Shown: piece by piece, positions 38,253 through 46,092 of the stretch | Position numbering within the stretch: position 1 is the stretch's first letter | How the letters are laid out: every line of letters begins with the position of its first letter | Assembly: GCF_005405465.1 (NCBI RefSeq) | Contig: NZ_BJEC01000007.1 | Coordinates: 1-64,000, forward strand | Length of the DNA: 64,000 nucleotides | Direction of reading: 5' to 3' | Source: Weissella thailandensis | GTDB taxonomy: Bacteria; Bacillota; Bacilli; Lactobacillales; Lactobacillaceae | Program-made: the position numbers and the translations under genes | The notes under the pieces: generated by a model | Databases searched by the model: none | Told to the model about the DNA's origin: nothing | What the model saw: the letters and a program-made list of their open reading frames with translations, nothing else

Positions 38253-39623
38253 TTAAAATTTTGCAGCAGCACGTTTAACCAATCGTGAATTTGCAAATAA
38301 CGTTGCTAAGAAAATGCAGCCTAGATTTGCAAAAGTGAATATGATAAAGACACCAGCTGTTCCTTGTGCCGCAATCAGCATTGGGAAAATCAAGCTGATG
38401 ACGAAGTTTGTCAACCAAGTCATGGCTGTACCAATGGCATTGAAAGTTGTCTTTAATTGCTGTGGGAACATTTCAGATAATAGCAACCAAGTTGTTGGAC
38501 TGATTAAACCTTGCTGAGTAGCCAAAAAGAATGACAATATAATTAATACTAATATATTATTCATTGATGTTGCTAGTGGCGATGTTTTCATGACCCAGCT
38601 CAATAGGCCTAAACTAAACACGTTGGCGATTAGTCCAATAGTTAATAAACGGTAGGGTAACAAACGCTCTACAACTGGTTTACCAACAAAAATGGCTAAT
38701 GAAGAAACGACACCAATTAGCACGTTTCCGTACAATGAACCACCAGATCCTAGACCAACTTTTTCAAGAATGACAGAACCGTAGTACATGACAGTGTTAA
38801 TACCAGATGCTTGTTGAATAAACCCAATCGTAATACCAGCACCTAGTAAGTAAAGGGCAGATTTTGATGAAAAAATCAGATGCCAGTCGAATTTATCACC
38901 CTGTTTTACTGATTCTTTTGCTTCAATGACATTTTCATGAATATCGGTCTTTGAGAACCCAAGTTCTTTGAAAATACGACGAGCATGGTCACGCTTTTGT
39001 TGTAACAAATACCAAAATGGACTGTTTGGTATTTTTGACGACGCTATCCAGAGCAAAATTGCGGGGATGGCGGCTGCTAACATCATGATTCGCCAAATTG
39101 GATGCCAATCAGGCCAAATAGTTCCTAGAATGGCATTGACAGTAAAGGCGGCTAATTGTCCAAGAACAATACCAATGGCATTTTTGTTAACATTCTGAGC
39201 TTCTAACGTTTCTGGAGAAACTTCATTTAGATACAATGGCGATAAACTGGATGCGCAACCGACAGATAAACCGAGGATAAATCGAGAGATAATCAGCATC
39301 CATGCATTAACGGACAAAGCACAAGCGAGGGTTGCTACCGTAAAGATAGCGGCCACCCACTGTAATAATCGTTTACGTCCGAGCTTATCAGCAAGCGTTG
39401 TGTTGGCTAATGCACCAAACATACAACCAAGTACAAGGGCACTAGAAATTAAGCCTTGCAGAGTTGGTGAGGCCCCTAATTGATCAGGCCGATTAATGAA
39501 GGTTAATGCCCCATTAATCACCCCAGTATCGTAACCAAATAGAAAACCACCCAAAGCAATCACATATGAGGTATAACTCAAAAACGGATTATTCTTTTTC
39601 GGACCAGATTTCTCTTTATGCAA
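38253..39623 (-). CDS. MFS sugar transporter (sugar porter family)
   Basis: Sugar:H+ symporter of 12 predicted membrane segments. I place the start at the TTG at 39623, about 10 bases after AAAGGAAG, giving 456 residues beginning HKEKSGPKKNN after the initiator. The upstream extension to an ATG at 39734 looks non-coding. Sugar porter signatures are clear: GGFLFGYDTGVINGAL, ADKLGRKR, GLSVGCASSLSPLYLNEVSP (the usual PxYxxE loop) and QQASGINTVMYYGSVIL. The central PESPRW-like motif reads IPNSPFWY. Substrate could be myo-inositol, xylose or a hexose and cannot be decided. It stands alone between pspC and the pepF terminator. Confidence 0.9.
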   Translation of the reverse strand: MHKEKSGPKKNNPFLSYTSYVIALGGFLFGYDTGVINGALTFINRPDQLGASPTLQGLISSALVLGCMFGALANTTLADKLGRKRLLQWVAAIFTVATLACALSVNAWMLIISRFILGLSVGCASSLSPLYLNEVSPETLEAQNVNKNAIGIVLGQLAAFTVNAILGTIWPDWHPIWRIMMLAAAIPAILLWIASSKIPNSPFWYLLQQKRDHARRIFKELGFSKTDIHENVIEAKESVKQGDKFDWHLIFSSKSALYLLGAGITIGFIQQASGINTVMYYGSVILEKVGLGSGGSLYGNVLIGVVSSLAIFVGKPVVERLLPYRLLTIGLIANVFSLGLLSWVMKTSPLATSMNNILVLIILSFFLATQQGLISPTTWLLLSEMFPQQLKTTFNAIGTAMTWLTNFVISLIFPMLIAAQGTAGVFIIFTFANLGCIFLATLFANSRLVKRAAAKF

Positions 39624-39817
39624 AATTAAAACACTTCCTTTCAAAAATTCATTCAATAAATAATTACATAAACCATTGTTATGAAGTATTAAACAAGTGA
39701 TGAAAGTCTGACAATACTTGTCAGGAGTTAACAATTTCTACTTATTAGTGTAATAACACGAAACTTAAATGAAAATTAAAAATATGTGGTGCAGATATGA
39801 AAGTGTAAATGAAAAAA

Positions 39818-39858
39818 GTCGAAGAGATTTTGGTAAAAATACCCGAGTCTCTTCGACT
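39818..39858 (-). terminator. Terminator of pepF
   Basis: GTCGAAGAGA and TCTCTTCGAC form the outer stem with an inner GGTA/TACC. Read on the minus strand it is followed by T6. Confidence 0.85.
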
Positions 39859-39893
39859 AGTTAAAAGCTTTCTAAATTTGTGATTGGCACAAC

Positions 39894-39936
39894 GTTACAC
39901 ACCGGCTTCAAAGCATCTTTTGTCACACTCTGATTA
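39894..39936 (+). repeat. Interspersed repeat R1, copy B
   Basis: GTTACACACCGGCTTCAAAG followed by CATCTTTTGTCACACTCT. It touches the pepF stop codon. Against copy D it differs at about five of the first 34 positions. Confidence 0.65.
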
Positions 39937-41739
39937 AACAAATTGTTCTGACAGGCGCAGGAACTCGTCGATATCTTTTTTCACTAAATCAGCACCAGCT
40001 TGCCAGAAGTCTGGCTTTGTTAGGTCAACACCGAGGTGCTTCTTAGCTAATTCTTCGGTCGTCATATTTGCTGTATCACGTAATAGTGAGATATAAGCTT
40101 CTTCAAAATTATCTTGGGTTTGTGCCCAGGCATATATTCCTTGGCTGAATAGGTAACCAAAGGTATATGGGAAGTTGTAGAATGGGACATCATCAATATA
40201 GAAGTGTAACTTAGATGCCCAGAAGTGTGGGTGACGTTCATCCAAAATACCACCAAAGGCTTGCTTTTGTGCATCATCCATTAATTCGTTTAATCGTGAA
40301 GCCGGCACAAAACCACCTTCACGTTCTTCGTAGAAACTCTTTTCGAACAAGAAACGCGTGCGGATGTTTAAGAACATCGCAATGGGATTATCCATCTTTG
40401 CGTTAAGCAAAACGACTTTTTCGGCATCTGACTTGGCATTTTGCACATTGGCATCAGCAATTAACATTTCAGCAAAGGTTGATGCGGTTTCAGCAACATT
40501 CATCGCATAAGAATCGCGCCAAACAGGCAAATCAGTTAATACAGAGGTGTGGAAGCCATGACCGACTTCGTGAGCAATTGTTGCCGAATCATTGACAGAA
40601 CCGGTAAAGGTAGTAATGATACGAGACTCACGAATGTCAGGAACACTTTCCATCCAAGCACCAGGGGTTTTACCTTGACGGTTTTCAGCTTCAATCCATT
40701 GGTTTTCAAACGCATGTTGCGCAAAGGCGGCCATTTTAGGAGAGTACTTGCCAAAGTTCTTAATGATAAAGTCAGCGGCTTCGTCATAAGTCATGGTTGT
40801 TGGTTCATAGTCACCTAATTTTGTAATGGGTGCTGATTGGTCTTGCCACCCGATTTTTTCTAATCCCAATAATTCTGCTTTACGTTCAAAGTAAGCTTTA
40901 AACATATCTTTGTTATCATCAACAACTTGCCACATCGTCTCCAAGGTTTCACGAGACATACGATTTAATTCAAGTGGTTCCTCAAGAAAATCCTTGTAGC
41001 CATGTGCTTTTTGTTCTGTTAAACGAGCACCTGCCAAATGGTTGAGGGTATCGGCAGCCAAGTTCTCAGCGCTTCCCCACATTTGTTCATATTGGTGCAT
41101 GAGTTCGGCACGTGTATCATCGTCAGGATAATCATCAATTCTGTTCAAAGCTTGACCAGCAGACAATTCTTGTTGTTCACCATTTTCATCAGTGTAAGTC
41201 ATGGTCAAGCCAGCACTGATGGTATCGTAGTGCTCTGACCAAGCCTTAAGACCATCGAGTTTCAAGGTATTCAATAATTCTTCGATCTGATCATCTAATA
41301 AACGGTCAGCTTGTGAGCGTAATTCATTCAGATAAAAAGCAACGGGTGCGACACTTTCTTCAGCGACAGCTTGTTTAAATTCTGTGTCTGAGAATGTTGT
41401 TAGTAACTTGGCAAATGCATTTAATGCAGCCTGGTAGGCAACATCCAACTCAGAAACTTTTGTTTGGTAAGGACGATAAGCAGGGTTTGTATAGTCAGCT
41501 GCTGATAAAGCATTGACGAACAAAGCAGCTGTGCGTAGGCCGGAAAAGATAACTTGGTTGTCATCAACGAGCTTAGCAAAGCCTGAAAAATCATCGTCTT
41601 CTTTGACATCATAAGCAGCAACATTATTTTTTAAATCAGTGATTTGATGTGCTAGTAGTAATAGTTTATCTGCAAATTCAGGTGATTCGATACCACCAGG
41701 GTAGATAGGATCTAAATCCCAGTTTAATGAATATGTCAT
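39934..41739 (-). CDS. pepF: Oligoendopeptidase F
   Basis: This cytoplasmic M3B zinc metallopeptidase cleaves oligopeptides of roughly 7-17 residues, part of peptide utilisation in lactic acid bacteria. The 601-residue length is typical. The zinc motif is HEVGHGFH at about 390-397, with the downstream glutamate in the following NVAETASTFAEML segment. The GYLFSQGIYAW and SLLRDTANMTTEELAKKHLG segments near the end are typical of PepF. GGAGAGAT precedes the ATG. It is transcribed divergently from the ABC-F leader. Confidence 0.96.
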   Translation of the reverse strand: MTYSLNWDLDPIYPGGIESPEFADKLLLLAHQITDLKNNVAAYDVKEDDDFSGFAKLVDDNQVIFSGLRTAALFVNALSAADYTNPAYRPYQTKVSELDVAYQAALNAFAKLLTTFSDTEFKQAVAEESVAPVAFYLNELRSQADRLLDDQIEELLNTLKLDGLKAWSEHYDTISAGLTMTYTDENGEQQELSAGQALNRIDDYPDDDTRAELMHQYEQMWGSAENLAADTLNHLAGARLTEQKAHGYKDFLEEPLELNRMSRETLETMWQVVDDNKDMFKAYFERKAELLGLEKIGWQDQSAPITKLGDYEPTTMTYDEAADFIIKNFGKYSPKMAAFAQHAFENQWIEAENRQGKTPGAWMESVPDIRESRIITTFTGSVNDSATIAHEVGHGFHTSVLTDLPVWRDSYAMNVAETASTFAEMLIADANVQNAKSDAEKVVLLNAKMDNPIAMFLNIRTRFLFEKSFYEEREGGFVPASRLNELMDDAQKQAFGGILDERHPHFWASKLHFYIDDVPFYNFPYTFGYLFSQGIYAWAQTQDNFEEAYISLLRDTANMTTEELAKKHLGVDLTKPDFWQAGADLVKKDIDEFLRLSEQFV

Positions 41740-41801
41740 TTTATCTCTCCGTTAATCTCATATTATTTTAATTATTTTAGCATAAATAGGGGGATGAGTA
41801 T

Positions 41802-41879
41802 ATGAAGGATAAAGAGTTACTGATTGTGTTGGTACGGGGTTATATTTTAACTCTACATGATACGTATGCTAATCTATAG
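41802..41879 (+). CDS. Leader peptide of the ABC-F gene
   Basis: A 25-codon frame (starts MKDKELLIVLVRGY, ends HDTYANL, stop TAG) with AGGGGGATGAG as ribosome binding site about 6 bases upstream. It is followed, 22 bases after its stop, by a long terminator structure and then the ABC-F gene. Short upstream frames that make drug-bound ribosomes stall are the known control device of many ABC-F resistance genes. I infer the same role here. Nothing else in the window resembles this peptide. Confidence 0.6.
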   Translation: MKDKELLIVLVRGYILTLHDTYANL

Positions 41880-42016
41880 CTCATATATACGAAAAGTGAG
41901 GGCTGTCCATTGAAGAATTAATACCAGATTAAAATTGCAAAACGACGAATCCCATATTTAATGGGGTAGTGTCGGCATTTTCAGGTGGTATGGTGACTTC
42001 ATGGGCGGCTTTTTTG
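41877..42016 (+). promoter_or_regulatory. Transcription attenuator ahead of the ABC-F gene
   Basis: 41902-41915 pairs with 41997-42009 over 13 bp with one bulge (GCTGTCCAT-GAAG against CTTC-ATGGGCGGC) and is followed directly by six T. Inside, ATACCA/TGGTAT (41921/41986), AAAATTGC/GCATTTT, CGAC/GTCG and CCCAT/ATGGG stack into one long hairpin. AGCTCA at 41878-41883, overlapping the leader stop codon, can instead pair with TGA-GCT around 41897-41904 and take away the first bases of the terminator stem. Ribosome position on the leader could thus choose between termination and read-through. Confidence 0.65.
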
Positions 42017-42066
42017 TGCGCGCTATGTTATTTTTACTACCTGATTTATTTAAATGGGGTAACAAT

Positions 42067-43566
42067 ATGAGCACAATTGAATTAAAAAAGTTAACTTTTG
42101 GTTTTGGTAATCAAACTCAGTTGTTGTTTGATCAAACCAATTTAATCATTGACACAAATTGGAAATTGGCTGTGATTGGTCGTAATGGTCGTGGTAAAAC
42201 AACGTTACTAAAGTTGATCATGGGTGCATACCCTTATCAGGGAAGTATCATTCATCAAACAGCTTTCAATTATTTTCCACAACCAATCAAAAATCGCACG
42301 CAACTGACTTATTTTGTTCTGACTGAACAGAATGATATTGAGAGCTGGCGGATAGAGAAAGAATTAAATTTATTACAAGCAGATCCAAATATTTTGTGGC
42401 GACCATTTGATAGTCTGTCGGGTGGTGAACAAACAAAGGCATTACTAGCGTTGCTTTTCAGTGATGATCAACACTTTCCATTGATTGATGAACCAACCAA
42501 TCATTTAGATCAACGGTCAAGACAACAGGTAGCAAAGTATTTGAAAACAAAAAATCAGGGCTTTATATTAGTGAGTCATGATCGATCATTTGTTGATGAG
42601 GTCGTTGACCATGTGGTTGCTATCGAAAAGCAGCAACTGATGTTGTATCAAGGAAATTTTTCTGTTTATGAAGAACAGAAAGCTATTCGAGATAATTATG
42701 AAATAGAACAGAATAAAAAATTAAAATCAGAAATTAGCCGGTTAAAGCAAACAGCTGCTGAAAAAGCAGAATGGTCACGCGGACGTGAAAGAGATAAATA
42801 TGGCAAGCCGAATGTTAAAGGGAGTGGCGCGATTTTTGACACTGGGGCTATCGGTGCACGAGCTGCACGGACAATGAAACGTTCAAAAACGTTGGTTAAC
42901 CATATGGAACAACGGATTGAGACAAAAGAACAGTTACTTAAAGAAATCGAAACAACTGATTCGCTGATAATGAATGTTAAATCGAGCTATCATAGGCGAC
43001 TACTAGTAGTTGAAAATTTACAGCTAGGTTATGACAATCAAGCACTATTTCAACCGATTTCTTTTCAATTAGAGAAAGGGCAGCGAATTGCACTGCAAGG
43101 ACCAAATGGTTCGGGAAAATCCTCAATTATTCATTATTTATTGGGAACGTTTAGTGGCCAGGCGAGAGGAAGTGTTGATTTAGCTCAAAATATACCGATT
43201 AGTTATGTACGACAAAATTATGAGGATAATCATGGGACGTTACCTGAATTTGCTCAAGAGCATCATTTGGTTTATGAAGAATTGCTAAACAACCTACATA
43301 AATTAGGATTAGAGCGCCAGGTGTTTGAAAATCGAATTGAAGATATGAGTATGGGACAACGTAAGCGAGTTGAGTTGGCTAAATCACTAGCAACGCCAGC
43401 TGAATTGTTTATTTGGGATGAACCATTGAACTATTTGGATGTTTTTAATCATGAGCAATTAGAGCAGGTGATTAAACTAGTAAAACCAACGATGCTGATT
43501 ATTGAGCATGATGAAACTTTTCTAAATAATGTTGCGACACAGGTGATAAAACTTCATGGGGAATAA
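42067..43566 (+). CDS. ABC-F ribosome protection protein, Lsa type
   Basis: This cytoplasmic twin-ATPase without membrane segments binds the ribosome E-site and removes antibiotics. The 499 residues align by eye with Lsa(A)-type proteins (lincosamide, streptogramin A and pleuromutilin resistance). It shares GRNGRGKTTLL (38-48), SLSGGE, PLIDEPTNHLD, FILVSHDR, the linker with GSGAIFDTGAIGARAARTMK, second P-loop GPNGSGKSS, MSMGQRKRVE in place of LSGGQ, and IWDEPLNYLDVF. The ATG at 42067 (GGGG 7 bases upstream) is chosen. An in-frame ATG at 42001 lies inside the terminator stem. Resistance range is inference. It may be an intrinsic gene, as lsa(A) is in Enterococcus. Confidence 0.92.
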   Translation: MSTIELKKLTFGFGNQTQLLFDQTNLIIDTNWKLAVIGRNGRGKTTLLKLIMGAYPYQGSIIHQTAFNYFPQPIKNRTQLTYFVLTEQNDIESWRIEKELNLLQADPNILWRPFDSLSGGEQTKALLALLFSDDQHFPLIDEPTNHLDQRSRQQVAKYLKTKNQGFILVSHDRSFVDEVVDHVVAIEKQQLMLYQGNFSVYEEQKAIRDNYEIEQNKKLKSEISRLKQTAAEKAEWSRGRERDKYGKPNVKGSGAIFDTGAIGARAARTMKRSKTLVNHMEQRIETKEQLLKEIETTDSLIMNVKSSYHRRLLVVENLQLGYDNQALFQPISFQLEKGQRIALQGPNGSGKSSIIHYLLGTFSGQARGSVDLAQNIPISYVRQNYEDNHGTLPEFAQEHHLVYEELLNNLHKLGLERQVFENRIEDMSMGQRKRVELAKSLATPAELFIWDEPLNYLDVFNHEQLEQVIKLVKPTMLIIEHDETFLNNVATQVIKLHGE

Positions 43567-43614
43567 TTATAGGTTGTAAATTATATACTGATACAGAAAG
43601 CAGCGAAATCCTTG

Positions 43615-43657
43615 TGATATAATACTTTGAGTGAGTTTCATAGGTATAAGATAAGGA
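43615..43657 (+). promoter_or_regulatory. Extended -10 promoter and ribosome binding site of the hydrolase gene
   Basis: TGATATAAT (43615-43623) and AAGGA (43653-43657) precede the ATG at 43665. There is no clear -35. Confidence 0.5.
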
Positions 43658-43664
43658 TTTAAAA

Positions 43665-44630
43665 ATGGTAAAACAACATAAAAAATGGTCTCGTAAAAGA
43701 AAAATATGGACAGTCGCAACGACACTGGTAGTGGTCGTTGGTGCAGCTGTCCTGGGTGCTGGTGGCTATTTCTTTCACGTAGCGGAAGTAAGAGCAGAAA
43801 AGGATTTTGTTGGTAGCGGTTTGGTTAGCAAGAAGAATCCGTTGTACCCGCAACAACAGAAATGGCTAGCTGCAGATACCGAAACATGGCATTTAAAAGC
43901 TAAAGATGACACAAAGCTAGTCGGATCATATTTGCCTGCGACGCAAGCAACAAACAAAACAGTAATTGTGATTCATGGATTTGGTGTCGATCATAAAGCC
44001 ATGGCACCATATGGTGAGATGTTCCATCGTATGGGCTACAATGTGTTGATGCCTGATAACCGGTCAGCTGGTAAGTCTGAAGGTAAGTATATTGGTTATG
44101 GGTATCTTGATGCGAAAGATTACAAAGGCTGGATTGACGAAGTAATTGCCAAAAATGGTAAACAAAGTCAAATTACTGTGATGGGTGCATCGATGGGTGG
44201 CGCAACCACCATGATGTTGTCTGGTATGAACCCGCCAAAACAGGTTCAGGCTTATGTTGAGGATTCTGGTTATACATCTGTGGCGGATGAGTTACATTAT
44301 GAAGCTGGCAATATGTATGGGCTGCCAGACTGGTTAGCAAATATTCTTATCCCGGTTGTTTCAGGATATTCAAAAGTATTAGCTGGTTATAGTTATGGTG
44401 AAGCTGACGCAGAAAAGTTATTGGCACAAAACAAGCGACCAATGCTTTTTATTCATGGTGATAATGATAAATTTGTACCAACGAAGTTTATGAAACCTGT
44501 CTATGAGGCAAGTAATGGGCCAAAAGAAAAATATTTGGTACCAGGCGCTGCGCATGTGGAATCGTATCGCACCGATCCAGCAAAGTATGAGGCAACTGTG
44601 CAGAAGTTTTTGAATAAGTACTTTAAATAG
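43665..44630 (+). CDS. Membrane-anchored alpha/beta hydrolase
   Basis: The 321-residue protein has a basic N-terminus (KQHKKWSRKRK) and one hydrophobic segment (about 13-36, VATTLVVVVGAAVLGAGGYF), so the catalytic domain is probably outside the cell, anchored or released. The alpha/beta hydrolase core shows VIVIHGFGVDHKAM (oxyanion loop), the nucleophile serine in VMGASMGG (about 170-178), the acid in HGDNDKFVP and the histidine in PGAAHVESY. Such proteins are widespread in lactic acid bacteria (YfhM- or Est-like) with unknown esterase or peptidase substrates. Confidence 0.88.
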   Translation: MVKQHKKWSRKRKIWTVATTLVVVVGAAVLGAGGYFFHVAEVRAEKDFVGSGLVSKKNPLYPQQQKWLAADTETWHLKAKDDTKLVGSYLPATQATNKTVIVIHGFGVDHKAMAPYGEMFHRMGYNVLMPDNRSAGKSEGKYIGYGYLDAKDYKGWIDEVIAKNGKQSQITVMGASMGGATTMMLSGMNPPKQVQAYVEDSGYTSVADELHYEAGNMYGLPDWLANILIPVVSGYSKVLAGYSYGEADAEKLLAQNKRPMLFIHGDNDKFVPTKFMKPVYEASNGPKEKYLVPGAAHVESYRTDPAKYEATVQKFLNKYFK

Positions 44631-44657
44631 AGAAAAATTAAATAAGAAAGGAATATT

Positions 44658-45275
44658 ATGGCTGAACACTATTACACAGCAAATCCAACAACAGCACATG
44701 ATGAACATACTTGGACGTTTTCGTTGTTTGACGATCCACTAACATTTACGACGGATGCAGGTATTTTTTCAAAAGGAACGGTTGACTACGGGACACGGAC
44801 AATGTTGACGGCATTTAATCAAAATATTCCAGCAGGAAAAATTTTAGATCTTGGTGCCGGCTATGGACCAGTGGCAATTAGTTTGGCGAAGGTCATGCCG
44901 GATCGTGAATTCGTGGCTGCTGAAATTAATGAGCGTGCCGTGGAGTTAGTGGCCCGTAATGCTGAACAGAATCAGGTGGCCCAACAAATTACCGCAATAC
45001 AATCTGATCGGTATGAGCATGTATCAGGAAAGTTTGCCGCAATTTTGACTAACCCACCAGTTCGAGCTGGTAAGCAAATTGTGACGGACATGATTAGTGG
45101 TGCAGTGGACCACCTGGTTACCGGTGGGACATTGACGGTTGTCCTACAAAAGAAACAGGGCGCACCATCTGCCAAAAAGCTAATGGCTGAATTGTTTGGG
45201 AATGTGAAAACCATTGCCAAAGACAAAGGATATTATATTTTGGAGAGTAGCTATGTCGGTACCGTTAACAACTAA
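44658..45275 (+). CDS. Class I SAM methyltransferase, RsmC/YbxB-like
   Basis: The 205-residue single-domain protein starts AEHYYTANPTTAHDEHTW and has motif I ILDLGAGYGPVAISLA (about 58-73), an acidic motif II AAEINERAVELV, and NPPVRAGKQIV (about 131-141). This is the NPP-type catalytic loop of RsmC-like rRNA guanine-N2 methyltransferases. It corresponds to the short Gram-positive form (YbxB family). The rRNA target is inferred from the family. Its last 23 bases overlap tadA, and the pair precedes the SRP RNA and dnaX, a conserved order in lactobacilli. Confidence 0.88.
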   Translation: MAEHYYTANPTTAHDEHTWTFSLFDDPLTFTTDAGIFSKGTVDYGTRTMLTAFNQNIPAGKILDLGAGYGPVAISLAKVMPDREFVAAEINERAVELVARNAEQNQVAQQITAIQSDRYEHVSGKFAAILTNPPVRAGKQIVTDMISGAVDHLVTGGTLTVVLQKKQGAPSAKKLMAELFGNVKTIAKDKGYYILESSYVGTVNN

Positions 45276-45780
45276 TCAAGTTAACTATTTTATGGGCCTT
45301 GCATTAGCTGAGGCACGTAAGGCCGCTGTTATTGGCGAAGTACCGATTGGTGCAATCGTTGTCCAAGATGGTCAGGTCGTTAGTCATGCATTTAATTTGC
45401 GTGAGCATATGCAGGACGGTAGTCAACATGCTGAATACCAAGCAATTATAGAAGCTAACCGGCAGTTACATTCATGGCGATTACCGGAGGCACAATTGTT
45501 TGTGACATTAGAACCTTGTATTATGTGCGCAGGTTTGATTCAGCAAACCAGAATTACAGATGTTTATTATGGTGCAGCTGATCCTAAAGCTGGTGGCGTC
45601 ACATCAATGTATGAATTGTTGAGTGATACACGTCTAAATCATCAAGTAAGTGTTCATGCGGGTGTACGTGCCGATGAAGCGAGCGCCTTACTAAAACAAT
45701 TTTTTAAGGCAGTTAGAAAGCGAAAAAAGGCTGAGAAGCGGGCACGGCGTTTGGCTGCAGAAAATACTGGTCAAAAATGA
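45253..45780 (+). CDS. tadA: tRNA-specific adenosine deaminase
   Basis: It converts A34 to inosine in tRNA anticodons. The ATG at 45253, with GGAGAG 5 bases upstream, gives 175 residues. Zinc and catalytic residues are H59 and E61 (HAEYQAI) and C89/C92 (EPCIMC). The C-terminus is very basic (RKRKKAEKRARRLA), fitting tRNA binding. In this window two A34 tRNAs exist, Arg-ACG at 21879 and Thr-AGT at 21696. It overlaps the upstream methyltransferase gene by 23 bases. Confidence 0.95.
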   Translation: MSVPLTTNQVNYFMGLALAEARKAAVIGEVPIGAIVVQDGQVVSHAFNLREHMQDGSQHAEYQAIIEANRQLHSWRLPEAQLFVTLEPCIMCAGLIQQTRITDVYYGAADPKAGGVTSMYELLSDTRLNHQVSVHAGVRADEASALLKQFFKAVRKRKKAEKRARRLAAENTGQK

Positions 45781-45787
45781 AATTCCT

Positions 45788-45796
45788 TGCTATAAT
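45788..45796 (+). promoter_or_regulatory. Promoter of the SRP RNA gene
   Basis: TGCTATAAT is an extended -10 element just after tadA. TGGTCA at 45768-45773 is a weak -35 at 17 bases. Confidence 0.65.
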
Positions 45797-45804
45797 ATAG
45801 TTCG

Positions 45805-45888
45805 TGGGGCAAATGCGCACTTCGAATTGTGTCAGGGTCGGAAGGCAGCAGCACTAAGGAGACCGTGTATTGTGCTTCACTTCTTAAG
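45805..45888 (+). ncRNA. ffs: Signal recognition particle RNA (small 4.5S type)
   Basis: The conserved Ffh-binding loop GTCAGGGTCGGAAGGCAGCA followed by GCACTAAGGAGACC is unmistakable. It lies between tadA and dnaX, the usual position in Firmicutes. Ends are estimated from the promoter and the terminator. It appears to be the short bacterial form lacking an Alu domain. Confidence 0.92.
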
Positions 45889-45895
45889 AAATTTA

Positions 45896-45934
45896 GTAGA
45901 GACTGGAACTAAAAATGTTCTGGTCTCTTTTTGT
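45896..45934 (+). terminator. Terminator of the SRP RNA
   Basis: AGAGACTGGAAC and GTTCTGGTCTCT pair with a small central mismatch, followed by T5. Confidence 0.75.
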
Positions 45935-46092
45935 TTAAAATTTTGTTGTTTATGTTCCAAAAATTTTTAGCATAAACACATGTCAAAAGTCTGAAAGTCA
46001 ACTGTTATCACAAGGCTTTTTCTGATATCATTATTAATGATAGTTCCAAATAGGTCAGTGAAAAATAGCTGATGAGAAAGGGGTCACAAGTC

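Noticed and set aside
42001-42066. Upstream in-frame ATG for the ABC-F gene
   Set aside because: It lies within the terminator stem and T-run, and the family starts at MSTIELKKL (42067).
44418-44708. 96-residue minus-strand frame
   Set aside because: It is antisense to the hydrolase and methyltransferase genes, hydrophobic by chance and without start signals.
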